A stretch of 37,107 nt of DNA from Hyphomicrobiales bacterium (GTDB taxonomy: Bacteria > Pseudomonadota > Alphaproteobacteria > Rhizobiales > Rhizobiaceae). Under the pieces are notes generated by a model, which was not told the DNA's origin, made no database searches, and saw only the letters and a program-made list of their open reading frames with translations. The first letter of the stretch is position 1; each line of letters opens with the position of its first letter. Positions 16,776 to 26,407 of the stretch are shown here, in pieces. The stretch covers positions 1 to 37,107 of the forward strand of contig UCHV01000052.1 in NCBI GenBank assembly GCA_900472395.1. Reading direction: 5' to 3'. Position numbers and translations under genes: made by a program.

Positions 16776-16835
16776 GACGAAACTCCGTGTTTCCTGATGC
16801 CAACAATAGGGCACCTGAGCGCAAAGTCTTTGATT

Positions 16836-17960
16836 TCACACCAGCTTTGTGGTCCTCAATCGATCCTCATCCAGCACGATGCCGAGGCCCGGTGCATCGC
16901 CAAGGTCCAGCCAGCCATTATTATGCTTCAGCGGCGCGGCCATTGGATAGTCACGCCGTTGCTCGCTCCATTCGGGATTGTCGAAAGGATATTCGAGAAA
17001 CGGAGCGTCTCCCACACCCGCCGTCAGATGGGCATTGGCAAGCACACCTATCCCATTGGTCCAGCTGTGCGGGGTGAAGGCAATGCCCGCCTCGCGCGCC
17101 TGATAAACAAGACGGCGGCAGCCGGTAATGCCACCCACCAGCGCAACATCCGGCTGGATCACATCGAAAGCGCGCTCCTCGATGATATCGCGAAACTCGT
17201 AAAGCTCTCGGGTCATCTCGCCGCCCGCAATGCGGATCGACGTCGCCTCTCTCAATGCTTTCATACCTTTGCGGTCGGAACGATGTAAGGGCTCCTCCAT
17301 CCAGTAGATACCGAGCCGCTCCAGTTCTCTGGCGACGACAAGTGCATCCTTGAAAGTCCATGGCAGGGTCGTATCCCACGGCATGCGCCAGCCCTGATTG
17401 CAATCGACCATAAGCTCCAGCCGATCACCGACGCGGGCACGGATGGCCTCCAGCGCCGACACATCGTCACGCCAACCGGCCCGTCCCCCTGCCGATGACG
17501 AGAACCGCACCTTCATCGCAACGAAACCCTCGTCCAGATAACGCTCCGCCTGATCCGCCATGGCGAAAGGATCGCGCAACACACCCGAGGATGAGTAAAG
17601 CCGGACACGATCCGCGCGACCACCCAGCATGCGCCAGACCGGTTCGCCGGTCACTTTCCCGGCCAGATCCCAAAGCGCCAGGTCGAGCGGCCAGCAGCGA
17701 CCATAATGAAAATTGATATGAGACAGCACTTCGTAATGCCGCTCGAGATGGCGCGGATCATGACCGATGAACAGATCCTCATGCCCTTCGAAACCTTTCA
17801 TCAGGTCGCCGGAACCGATACCCTCACGGCCATCCTGATCGCGCACCCGCACGATGGTGGCATCGAAATGATGGCGCGCACGGCCGTCCCAACTTGCCTT
17901 GAATGGCGGGTCAAGCGGCAAGCGGTGATGGGAGATCTCAATCGATGCGATACGGCTCAT
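16836..17960 (-). CDS. Enolase-superfamily enzyme (mandelate racemase/muconate lactonizing type)
   Basis: The 374-residue protein has the two-domain fold of acid-sugar dehydratases and racemases. Visible catalytic residues are the K-x-R pair on the second barrel strand (K150, R152), the Mg ligands D186 (VDCNQ), E222 (MEEP) and E248 (GGE), and a D271 (QPDVA) with H298 (TPHSW) dyad. E323 follows. This pattern is that of the mandelate racemase group, which abstracts a proton next to a carboxylate, most often to dehydrate a sugar acid. The ATG is 6 bases after the aldehyde dehydrogenase stop, with GGTGAGGG as ribosome site. Specificity cannot be read by eye. The D/H dyad rules against muconate cycloisomerase, which uses a pair of lysines. 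Confidence 0.85.
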   Translation of the reverse strand: MSRIASIEISHHRLPLDPPFKASWDGRARHHFDATIVRVRDQDGREGIGSGDLMKGFEGHEDLFIGHDPRHLERHYEVLSHINFHYGRCWPLDLALWDLAGKVTGEPVWRMLGGRADRVRLYSSSGVLRDPFAMADQAERYLDEGFVAMKVRFSSSAGGRAGWRDDVSALEAIRARVGDRLELMVDCNQGWRMPWDTTLPWTFKDALVVARELERLGIYWMEEPLHRSDRKGMKALREATSIRIAGGEMTRELYEFRDIIEERAFDVIQPDVALVGGITGCRRLVYQAREAGIAFTPHSWTNGIGVLANAHLTAGVGDAPFLEYPFDNPEWSEQRRDYPMAAPLKHNNGWLDLGDAPGLGIVLDEDRLRTTKLV

Positions 17961-17966
17961 GTGCCC

Positions 17967-19463
17967 TCACCCGAACTGCTGCCAGATCGTCTTGTAATCG
18001 CAGTATTTGTCGATTGCGTGCACTGAACGGTCCCGCCCGAAACCGGACTGCTTGAAGCCGCCGAAGGGCGTCGAAAAACTGGACCTGTCATAGGTGTTGA
18101 TCCACACCGTGCCGGCATGAAGGGCCTCGGAAAACCGGTGCGCCCGGTCCATGTCCCTGGTGAACACCGCGCCGGCCAGACCATAGATCGTATCGTTGGC
18201 AAGCCGCAGAGCTTCTTCTTCCGTGTCGAAGGAAATCGTGGCCAGAACCGGGCCAAAGATTTCCTGGCGGGCGAGGCTCATATCGTTGGTCATGTCCACA
18301 AACACACCGGGAGAAACATAATATCCGCCGGTTTCCGCAAGCACACGTTCGGCGCCGAAGGCCCGTCGTGCCCCCTCTTCCTCGCCGTCGGCGATAAACC
18401 CCAGCACCTTGTGCATGTGCGCCTCGTCTATCAGTGCACCGATCTGTGCCGAAGGCTCGAAAGGATGGGCGAGCGTGATGTCGCTGCGGGTGATGGCTTC
18501 GATCTTTTCGATCAGCACCTGTTGCACAGACCGCTGCACCAGAAGCCGCGTCGAGGCATGACAGGTTTCCCCGGAATTATAGAAACAGCCCCATGCGACG
18601 GCCGAGGCGGCCGCATCGAGATCGGCATCATCAAACACCACCAACGGTGACTTCCCGCCCAACTCCAGCGCCACCCGCTTGATGTTCGACTGCGCGGCAT
18701 AGCCCATGATCAACCTGCCGACCTCGGTCGAGCCGGTAAAGGCGATCATGTCGACATCCATGTGAAGAGCCAACGGCTTTCCCGCTTCCTCACCATAACC
18801 GGTGACGACATTGAAGACACCGGGAGGCAAACCCGCCTCAACCGCCAGCGATGCCAGCCGAACGGCCGAAAGCGAGGATTGTTCGGCAGGTTTCAACACC
18901 ACCGAATTGCCGGCGGCAATTGCCGGTCCGAGCTTCCAGGCATCGATGATCATCGGGTAGTTCCAGGGCGTGATTGCGCCGATGACGCCGAGCGGAACCT
19001 TTCGAACCAGCACGCGGGACTGTCGACCGGTCGGCGCGATCTCGTCATAAAGCTTATCGGTGACCTCGGCATAATACTGGATGCCGTCGGCGCATAACTT
19101 CACATCGACATTCAGCGACGCCAGCACCGGTTTGCCGACGTCGATCGTTTCGAGCAGCGCCAGTTCCTCGGCATGGGCGCGAATGAGGTCCGCCCAGGCA
19201 AGCAGGATACGCTTCTTTTCGCCCGGTTCCTTATGGCGCCAGATCCCGCTTTCGAACGCGCGGCGGGCTGAGGCGACAGCCGCATCGATGTCTGCCACCT
19301 CTCCCCGCGCCAGCACCGCACCCGGTTGCCCATCCATGGGACGCGCCCGCGCAAACGTTCTGCCCAACTTGGCGCAGCGATACTCACCATCGATAAAACA
19401 CCGACCTTCCAGCACGATGGATGACAGCGCGGTTTCCCAATATTCCCGCGTGAAGTCCGCCAT
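17967..19463 (-). CDS. NAD(P)-dependent aldehyde dehydrogenase
   Basis: The 498-residue enzyme oxidises an aldehyde to a carboxylate. Catalytic residues are C301 (SGETCHAS), E267 (LELGG) and N168 (PWNYP). K191 and FTGSTEVGR (242-250) bind the cofactor. The closest subgroup by feel is betaine aldehyde/gamma-glutamyl-aminobutyraldehyde dehydrogenase, but specificity is open. Two start codons are adjacent (ATGATG at 19466 and 19463). The second has the better distance (7 bases) from AAGGA, the first overlaps the upstream stop as ATGA. Either way it is coupled to the alcohol dehydrogenase gene. The frame stays open further upstream but there it reads inside that gene. Paired with an alcohol dehydrogenase, it suggests a two-step oxidation of an alcohol to an acid. 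Confidence 0.92.
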   Translation of the reverse strand: MADFTREYWETALSSIVLEGRCFIDGEYRCAKLGRTFARARPMDGQPGAVLARGEVADIDAAVASARRAFESGIWRHKEPGEKKRILLAWADLIRAHAEELALLETIDVGKPVLASLNVDVKLCADGIQYYAEVTDKLYDEIAPTGRQSRVLVRKVPLGVIGAITPWNYPMIIDAWKLGPAIAAGNSVVLKPAEQSSLSAVRLASLAVEAGLPPGVFNVVTGYGEEAGKPLALHMDVDMIAFTGSTEVGRLIMGYAAQSNIKRVALELGGKSPLVVFDDADLDAAASAVAWGCFYNSGETCHASTRLLVQRSVQQVLIEKIEAITRSDITLAHPFEPSAQIGALIDEAHMHKVLGFIADGEEEGARRAFGAERVLAETGGYYVSPGVFVDMTNDMSLARQEIFGPVLATISFDTEEEALRLANDTIYGLAGAVFTRDMDRAHRFSEALHAGTVWINTYDRSSFSTPFGGFKQSGFGRDRSVHAIDKYCDYKTIWQQFG

Positions 19464-20605
19464 CATGATGTCCTTGGCAAGGACATGATCATTCCGGCGA
19501 ACCGATCGACATCTGCGTCCGATACATCGCGCGCCGTCGCCCGCCGCATCGGCCGGTTTTCCGTCGCCTGCATCTCTGCGACGAGGTCCATATGGGAGTG
19601 CGCATCGAACGCCTTCGGCAAAGTGCGGCGGATATCGCAGCGGTCCATCAGATCGCTGACGAAGGCAGGCAGTTCTTCCACCCGCGCAAGACCCAGTACC
19701 TTTGCTGCGGCATCCAGTTCGGACGTGCGGGCCGCCACCAGCCATTGCAATGTTGCTTCGAAGGCCAGGGCAGTGGCAAGACCGTGGTGGACGGGGGCAA
19801 GACCGGCCAGTGCATGACTGATATTATGAGCGATCGCCGTGCCGCAATTATCGATGGCAATGCCGGCATAACACGATCCGAGCATCACCTTTCCGCGTGC
19901 ATCGAGGTTACCCGGCGCCTTGACGGCGGTTTCCAGCGAATCGGCGACGAGGCGCATCGCTTCATAGGCGTAAAGTTGCGCTCCGGCATGGGTATTGCGA
20001 TTGGTGGCAGCCTCGAAGGCATGGATGAAGGCATCCATGCCGCACCATGCTGTCAGATGTGGCGGCAAGGATACCGTCAATGTCGGATCGAGGATCACCA
20101 GATCCGCCTTGGCTTCTGCGCCCCAGATCCAGAGCTTGTTGCCCTCCGGCCCGGAAAAGATGTTTGTCGCCGAGGTTTCCGAACCCGTGCCCGCCGTTGT
20201 CGGGACGAGGATTTTCTTCAACGGCTTTTTCGGCAGAGGATTGGCGGCGAGTGCGTAATACATGGGATCCTGCCCGGACGCGGCGCAGCAGGAAGTGATT
20301 TTCGCGATATCGAGCGCCGATCCGCCACCCACGCCGATCACCAGCTGAGCGCCGCGCGCCGCGCGCATGGCCGCCTGAAGATGGGCAAGCTTCGGTTCGC
20401 CGGCAAAGTCGGCATAGAGTGAGGCGATGATGCCATGCGCCCTCAGATCGTCCAGAAGCCGATCCGCAAGGCCGGAGGCTGCCAGAAAGCTGTCCATCAC
20501 GACGAGCGCGCGATCGATATGACCGAGGTTGGCGGCTGCCGCGCCGAGATCAGCAAATGTGCCGGCGCCGAAGCGCATGTCGGGAATGAAGGAATTCGAG
20601 AACAT
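19463..20605 (-). CDS. Iron-containing alcohol dehydrogenase
   Basis: The 380-residue protein belongs to the group III alcohol dehydrogenases (FucO, 1,3-propanediol and maleylacetate reductase relatives). Metal ligands fit FucO: D191 and H195 (GMDAFIHA), H260 and H274 (HNISHALAG...VHHG). The GVGGGSALDIAK motif (91-102) binds NAD(P). The ATG at 20605 is used here. A TTG one codon earlier is 7 bases from GAGGG and may be the real start. It is the first gene of a four-gene - strand run (alcohol dehydrogenase, aldehyde dehydrogenase, enolase-superfamily enzyme, lactate dehydrogenase), just downstream of the ATP synthase terminator, so it needs its own promoter in the 80 bases between. No adjacent regulator or transporter points to the substrate. 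Confidence 0.92.
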   Translation of the reverse strand: MFSNSFIPDMRFGAGTFADLGAAAANLGHIDRALVVMDSFLAASGLADRLLDDLRAHGIIASLYADFAGEPKLAHLQAAMRAARGAQLVIGVGGGSALDIAKITSCCAASGQDPMYYALAANPLPKKPLKKILVPTTAGTGSETSATNIFSGPEGNKLWIWGAEAKADLVILDPTLTVSLPPHLTAWCGMDAFIHAFEAATNRNTHAGAQLYAYEAMRLVADSLETAVKAPGNLDARGKVMLGSCYAGIAIDNCGTAIAHNISHALAGLAPVHHGLATALAFEATLQWLVAARTSELDAAAKVLGLARVEELPAFVSDLMDRCDIRRTLPKAFDAHSHMDLVAEMQATENRPMRRATARDVSDADVDRFAGMIMSLPRTS

Positions 20606-20685
20606 CAACTGCCCACCCTCACATGAATGACGGTACCAGCATGCCCTAACGGATCAGATCTTCAAGCCCGCAAATGGCAGACATG

Positions 20686-20707
20686 AAAAAGGCGGCCGAA
20701 GCCGCCT
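20686..20707 (-). terminator. Terminator of the ATP synthase operon
   Basis: On the - strand, AGGCGGC (20707-20701), loop TTCG, GCCGCCT (20696-20690) and a T-run (to 20686) form a 7-bp GC stem with a stable UUCG-type loop. It lies 27 bases after the atpC stop and ahead of the alcohol dehydrogenase gene. Confidence 0.85.
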
Positions 20708-20733
20708 GTTCTCTTGAACTTTCGCCTGGGATA

Positions 20734-21141
20734 TCAGGCAGCAACAACCGTGTGGTTGAGGTGCGTGAGTTCCGCCAGAAACTGCTCGAGCTTGGTCTTG
20801 TGCTCGTCGCTGTCGGCGTTGTCGATTTCCTTCTGCGCGTGCTCGATACGCTTCTGCAGCGTTTCGCGCGTCAGCGCCTGGGCTGCGACAGCCGATTCTG
20901 CAAGCAGTGTGCAGCTGTTCGGCAGGATGTCGGCGAAACCGCCGAATACGACGAATTTTTCCGTCTGGCCGGAAGCAAGCTTCACGGTCACGACGCCGGG
21001 CTTGATGGTCGTCATCGTCGGTGCGTGATTGACCAGCACCGTCATCTCGCCAAGGGTCGCCGGGATGACGACTTCGGTCACCTGTTCGGAGACGAGAAGA
21101 CGCTCGGGCGATACGAGTTCAAAATTGAAGGTGTCGGCCAT
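20734..21141 (-). CDS. atpC: F1 ATP synthase epsilon subunit
   Basis: The epsilon subunit sits on the central stalk and inhibits ATP hydrolysis. The 135-residue product starts MADTFNFELVSPERLLVSEQ and has the N-terminal beta-sandwich (VVIPATLGEMTVLVNHAP, then TTIKPGVV and FVVFGGFADI) followed by a helical C-terminal part (about 88-130). Length is normal for an alphaproteobacterium. It is the last gene of atpHAGDC and is followed by a strong terminator. The 77-base gap from atpD holds a stable hairpin (21178-21204). Confidence 0.97.
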   Translation of the reverse strand: MADTFNFELVSPERLLVSEQVTEVVIPATLGEMTVLVNHAPTMTTIKPGVVTVKLASGQTEKFVVFGGFADILPNSCTLLAESAVAAQALTRETLQKRIEHAQKEIDNADSDEHKTKLEQFLAELTHLNHTVVAA

Positions 21142-21177
21142 GACGGTCCACTTTCAGATGATGTTGCAGGCAAGAGC

Positions 21178-21204
21178 CGACGGCACGTTTTCCACGCGCC
21201 GTCG
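21178..21204 (-). other. Intercistronic hairpin between atpD and atpC
   Basis: As - strand RNA, CGACGGCGCG (21204-21195) pairs with CGUGCCGUCG (21187-21178) over 10 bp with one G-U wobble and a 7-base loop. There is no U-run, so it is not a plain terminator. It could protect the upstream atpD message or reduce read-through into atpC. This would fit the 3:1 beta to epsilon ratio of the enzyme. Confidence 0.5.
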
Positions 21205-21218
21205 AGGCGTCAATCAGA

Positions 21219-22676
<1,458 letters not shown>

Positions 22677-22699
22677 GTTTCTTACCCTTTCTAAGGACT

Positions 22700-23581
22700 T
22701 CAGAGCGCTTCCGCGCCGGAGATAATTTCAATGAGTTCCTTGGTGATCTGTGCCTGACGCTGACGGTTGTAGGACAAGGTCAGTCTGTTGATCATATCAC
22801 CAGCATTGCGGGTCGCGTTGTCCATAGCGGACATCTGCGCACCGTAGAAGGAAGCGTTGTTTTCCAGGAGCGCCCGGAAGATCTGGATAGCCACGTTCTT
22901 CGGCAACAGGTCTTCGAGGATTTCCTCTTCGCTCGGCTCGTACTCGTAGAGTGCGGCAGACGCGTTGTCGCTTGCCGAAACATCGTTGAACTTGGCCGGG
23001 ATGATCTGCTGGGCAGTCGCAACCTGCGAGATGACCGACTGGAAGCGTGCATAGAACAACGTGGCGATATCGAACTCGCCGGCGTTGAACATGGTCAGCA
23101 CCTTCGACGCCACCTCATCCGCCTGAACGAAGCTCAGCTGCTTCACTTCGCGGAAGGTGATGTAGTCAACGATGTTCTCGCGGAAGGAACGACGCAGGAT
23201 GTCGTTGCCCTTGCGGCCGACCGTCAGGATCTTGACCGTCTTGCCTTCCGACAGGAGCTTCAGCGCGTGGTCGCGGGCAAGGCGGATGATGGAGGAGTTG
23301 AAGCCCCCAGCAAGACCGCGCTCGCCGGTGGCGACCACAAGAAGATGAACCTGGTCCTTGCCGGTGCCCGACAGAAGCAGAGGTGCTTCCGCGTTGCCGG
23401 CGTTGGCAGCCGAAAGGCTGGCCAGAACCTTGCCCATGCGTTCCGCGTAGGGACGTGCGGCTTCGGCAGCCTCCTGAGCGCGACGCAGTTTTGCCGCGGC
23501 GACCATTTTCATCGCCTTGGTAATTTTCTGCGTCGCCTTGACGGAGGCGATCCGGTTTTTCAGATCCTTAAGTGAAGGCAT
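22700..23581 (-). CDS. atpG: F1 ATP synthase gamma subunit
   Basis: Gamma is the rotating central shaft of F1. The 293-residue protein opens MPSLKDLKNRIASVKATQKITKAMKMVAAAKLRRAQ in outline, the family's N-terminal helix. It has VATGERGLAGGFNSSI in the middle and ends with ASFYGAQMSAMDNATRNAGDMI, the C-terminal helix that enters the alpha3-beta3 ring. Length and both helices are normal. It lies between atpA (30 bases) and atpD (23 bases), so it is part of the same transcript. Confidence 0.97.
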   Translation of the reverse strand: MPSLKDLKNRIASVKATQKITKAMKMVAAAKLRRAQEAAEAARPYAERMGKVLASLSAANAGNAEAPLLLSGTGKDQVHLLVVATGERGLAGGFNSSIIRLARDHALKLLSEGKTVKILTVGRKGNDILRRSFRENIVDYITFREVKQLSFVQADEVASKVLTMFNAGEFDIATLFYARFQSVISQVATAQQIIPAKFNDVSASDNASAALYEYEPSEEEILEDLLPKNVAIQIFRALLENNASFYGAQMSAMDNATRNAGDMINRLTLSYNRQRQAQITKELIEIISGAEAL

Positions 23582-23611
23582 CCGTTATCGGTCCTCGGGC
23601 TAGTTCCGGTT

Positions 23612-25141
23612 TCAGGCGAAAGACTTGGCGTAGGCGTCGAGCGCAGCCTTCAGCTTTGCCTTGGTGTCGTCGGAAACCTGCTTCTCGGTGCGGATAGCAT
23701 CGAGAACCGGCTTGCCTTCGCCACGCATGTAGGACAGCAGGCCCTGCTCGAACTTGCCGACGTCGGAAACCGCGACCTTGTCGAGGTAGCCGTTAACGCC
23801 TGCGAAGATCACGGCAACCTGTTCTTCCGTCTTGAGCGGAGAGAACTGCGGCTGCTTCAAGAGTTCCGTCAGACGTGCACCACGGTTCAGCAGGCGCTGG
23901 GTGGAGGCATCGAGGTCGGAACCGAACTGGGCGAAGGCGGCCATTTCGCGATACTGGGCAAGCTCGCCCTTGATCGAACCGGCAACCTGCTTCATGGCCT
24001 TGATCTGAGCGGCAGAACCAACGCGCGAAACCGACAGACCGACGTTAACGGCCGGACGAATGCCCTGATAGAACAGGTCGGTTTCAAGGAAGATCTGGCC
24101 GTCGGTGATCGAGATCACGTTGGTCGGAATGAAGGCAGAAACGTCGTTACCCTGCGTTTCGATGACCGGCAGAGCCGTCAGCGAACCAGCGCCGGCTTCG
24201 TCGCCCATCTTGGCGGCGCGCTCGAGCAGACGCGAGTGAAGGTAGAAAACGTCACCCGGGTAAGCTTCGCGGCCCGGCGGACGGCGCAGCAGAAGCGACA
24301 TCTGGCGGTAGGCAACAGCCTGCTTGGAAAGGTCGTCGTAACCGATCAGGGCGTGCTGACCGTTGTCACGGAAGTATTCGCCCATGGCGCAACCGGCGAA
24401 CGGTGCAAGGTACTGCATCGGAGCCGGATCGGAAGCCGTTGCCGCAACGATGATCGAGTACTGCAGGGCGCCGCGCTCTTCCAGAACCTTGACGAACTGG
24501 GCAACGGTGGAGCGCTTCTGGCCGATAGCGACGTAAACGCAGTACAGCTTTTCGCTGTCCGGGCCGTTATCGTGAATGGCCTTCTGGTTCAGGATCGCAT
24601 CGAGAATGATTGCGGTCTTGCCGGTCTGGCGGTCACCGATGACGAGCTCGCGCTGGCCACGGCCGACCGGGATCAGAGCATCGATGGCCTTGAGGCCGGT
24701 CGACATCGGCTCATGAACCGACTTGCGCGGAATGATGCCAGGAGCCTTCACGTCAACGCGCGAACGACGCGTTGCGTTGATCGGGCCCTTGCCGTCGATC
24801 GGGTTGCCGAGCGCGTCGACAACGCGGCCGAGCAGTTCCGGACCAACCGGAACGTCAACGATGGCGCCGGTCCGCTTGACGGTGTCGCCTTCCTTGATGG
24901 CACGGTCGGAACCGAAGATAACCACGCCGACATTGTCGGCTTCGAGGTTGAGGGCCATGCCGCGGACGCCGCCGGGGAACTCGACCATTTCGCCAGCCTG
25001 GACATTGTCCAGACCGTAAACGCGGGCAATACCGTCACCGACGGAAAGCACCTGGCCGACTTCGGAAACTTCGGCTTCCTTGCCGAAATTCTTGATTTGA
25101 TCTTTCAGAATTGCGGAAATTTCCGCGGCGCGGATGTCCAT
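23612..25141 (-). CDS. atpA: F1 ATP synthase alpha subunit
   Basis: Alpha is the non-catalytic nucleotide-binding subunit of F1. The 509-residue protein shows the P-loop GDRQTGKT (169-176) and the alpha-type VSRVGSAAQ segment with the downstream arginine region. The N-terminal helix MDIRAAEISAILKDQIKNF meets delta. The start ATG shares one base with the atpH stop (TGATG at 25143-25139), which implies translational coupling. It is followed by atpG after 30 bases. Confidence 0.98.
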   Translation of the reverse strand: MDIRAAEISAILKDQIKNFGKEAEVSEVGQVLSVGDGIARVYGLDNVQAGEMVEFPGGVRGMALNLEADNVGVVIFGSDRAIKEGDTVKRTGAIVDVPVGPELLGRVVDALGNPIDGKGPINATRRSRVDVKAPGIIPRKSVHEPMSTGLKAIDALIPVGRGQRELVIGDRQTGKTAIILDAILNQKAIHDNGPDSEKLYCVYVAIGQKRSTVAQFVKVLEERGALQYSIIVAATASDPAPMQYLAPFAGCAMGEYFRDNGQHALIGYDDLSKQAVAYRQMSLLLRRPPGREAYPGDVFYLHSRLLERAAKMGDEAGAGSLTALPVIETQGNDVSAFIPTNVISITDGQIFLETDLFYQGIRPAVNVGLSVSRVGSAAQIKAMKQVAGSIKGELAQYREMAAFAQFGSDLDASTQRLLNRGARLTELLKQPQFSPLKTEEQVAVIFAGVNGYLDKVAVSDVGKFEQGLLSYMRGEGKPVLDAIRTEKQVSDDTKAKLKAALDAYAKSFA

Positions 25142-25707
25142 CAGCCAACCTCTTTCAGTGCAAGCTTAAGGGTGGAAAGTTTGGTGCGAAGGGAAGTGTC
25201 GATCTGGCGCGAACCAACCTTGACGATCAAGCCGCCGAGGATCGACGGGTCGACAGTCACATTGATGGTGACATCCTTGCCAGTGACGCCCTTCAGCGCC
25301 GTCTTAAGTTCTTTGTCCTGCGCTACGGTGAGCGCATGCGCCGAAGTAACCTCGGCAACAACTTCGCCGCGGTGAGCCGCAGCAATTTCACGGAATGCGC
25401 GGATCATGCCCGGCAGGGCGAACAGGCGACGATTGCCGGCAACGACCTTGAGGAAATTCGATACAACCGGACCGAAAGCAGCCTTTTCGGCGATGGCAGC
25501 AATTGCTGCACTCTGCTCTTCGGAAGAGAAGACCGGGCTCGCCACGAGGCGGCGCAGATCTTCACTTTCATCAAGCATCGCCTGAAAACGGTCAAGATCA
25601 GCCGCAATCTGTTCGATTGCATTGGTCTCGACAGCCAGCTCGAAGAGCGAGGATGCGTAACGTTCGGCAACGCCGGAAACACGCTGGGATGTGTCAGCCA
25701 CGGGCAC
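25141..25707 (-). CDS. atpH: F1 ATP synthase delta subunit
   Basis: Delta joins F1 to the peripheral stalk (OSCP-like). The product runs VADTSQRVSGVAERYASSLF to the C-terminal VDPSILGGLIVKVGSRQID, both typical. I choose the GTG at 25707, giving 188 residues, because the family usually starts near PVADTSQ and AGGGA lies 5 bases upstream. An ATG at 25725 would add six residues (MTIREL) and has no better ribosome site. It is the first gene of the F1 operon; the F0 genes (atpI, B, E, F) are not in the window, as expected for alphaproteobacteria. The 243-base upstream gap contains AGCATA (25838-25843), which reads TATGCT on the - strand, a possible -10 box without a convincing -35. Confidence 0.93.
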   Translation of the reverse strand: MPVADTSQRVSGVAERYASSLFELAVETNAIEQIAADLDRFQAMLDESEDLRRLVASPVFSSEEQSAAIAAIAEKAAFGPVVSNFLKVVAGNRRLFALPGMIRAFREIAAAHRGEVVAEVTSAHALTVAQDKELKTALKGVTGKDVTINVTVDPSILGGLIVKVGSRQIDTSLRTKLSTLKLALKEVG

Positions 25708-25968
25708 AAGTTCCCTGATTGTCATCCAAGCGCAGGGCTCGTTTTTACGGAGCTAAGCAAACGCTTGAAATCGTTTCATTTTCGCAGGACGAACAGGGAA
25801 CCTCCCCCCGCCGTTCTTTTTAATTCGCGGTTCGTCTAGCATAGGACGTTTGGACTCGCAACACGCGCGGGGCCGCAAATCACCCTCTCTACGATGGGTT
25901 TGAGCGTTTTTACGCGCTTTCCACGGAACCGCGATACGAGACCCGCGTCCGCAAGGCAAAACCGCCTC

Positions 25969-26352
25969 TTAAAAATACCCGAGGGAATAGCCGAGCGGAC
26001 CCGCGGCAAGCACAAGCTGCAACAGCAGAAGAACGAGATTCCGATTGACGAAACCACGGTCGAGAAACAGCGACAACAGACGCCCGATGGCGGAAAATCC
26101 GAGCGTGACGCCGACGGCGAGATAATAGAAGTCCTGGGCAAAAAGCAGCGCGCAGAGCGGCAGTCCGAGGTAGAGACCGCCGGTCGAGCGGGTCGCACCA
26201 TAACCGTCGGGCGTGACCTGTCCGACCTGGAAACCACCGAGCCGCAACGCAGTGGCTGGCAACACCATGAGGAACAGACCGATCAGGCCGACGATGGCGG
26301 ACGCCAGGAAGGCGATTTGTTCGGGCAGTTCGGTGGGAAAATAGAATTCCAT
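25969..26352 (-). CDS. Small membrane protein, DUF4345-like
   Basis: The 127-residue product has about four hydrophobic segments (starting at AFLASAIVGLIGLFLMV) joined by a conserved-looking loop, TRSTGGLYLGLPLCALL, and a second loop, GFSAIGRLLSLFLDRG. This pattern resembles the DUF4345 group of small bacterial inner-membrane proteins, but I cannot confirm the match. The ATG at 26352 follows GGAG by 6 bases. An open stretch of 41 residues further upstream overlaps priA and lacks membrane character, so I exclude it. It lies between priA and the ATP synthase operon on the same strand, 55 bases after priA. No function is known. Confidence 0.75.
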   Translation of the reverse strand: MEFYFPTELPEQIAFLASAIVGLIGLFLMVLPATALRLGGFQVGQVTPDGYGATRSTGGLYLGLPLCALLFAQDFYYLAVGVTLGFSAIGRLLSLFLDRGFVNRNLVLLLLQLVLAAGPLGYSLGYF

Positions 26353-26407
26353 GTCGGCTCCGGTGCATGCGTAGTTGCTGATGGATGTAGCAGCTAACCG
26401 GTTATGG

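Noticed and set aside
15690..17288. Long + strand open frame opposite the lactate dehydrogenase and enolase-superfamily genes
   Set aside because: It spans two unrelated - strand genes and their gap, and the translation has low complexity rich in Arg, His and Asp without motifs.
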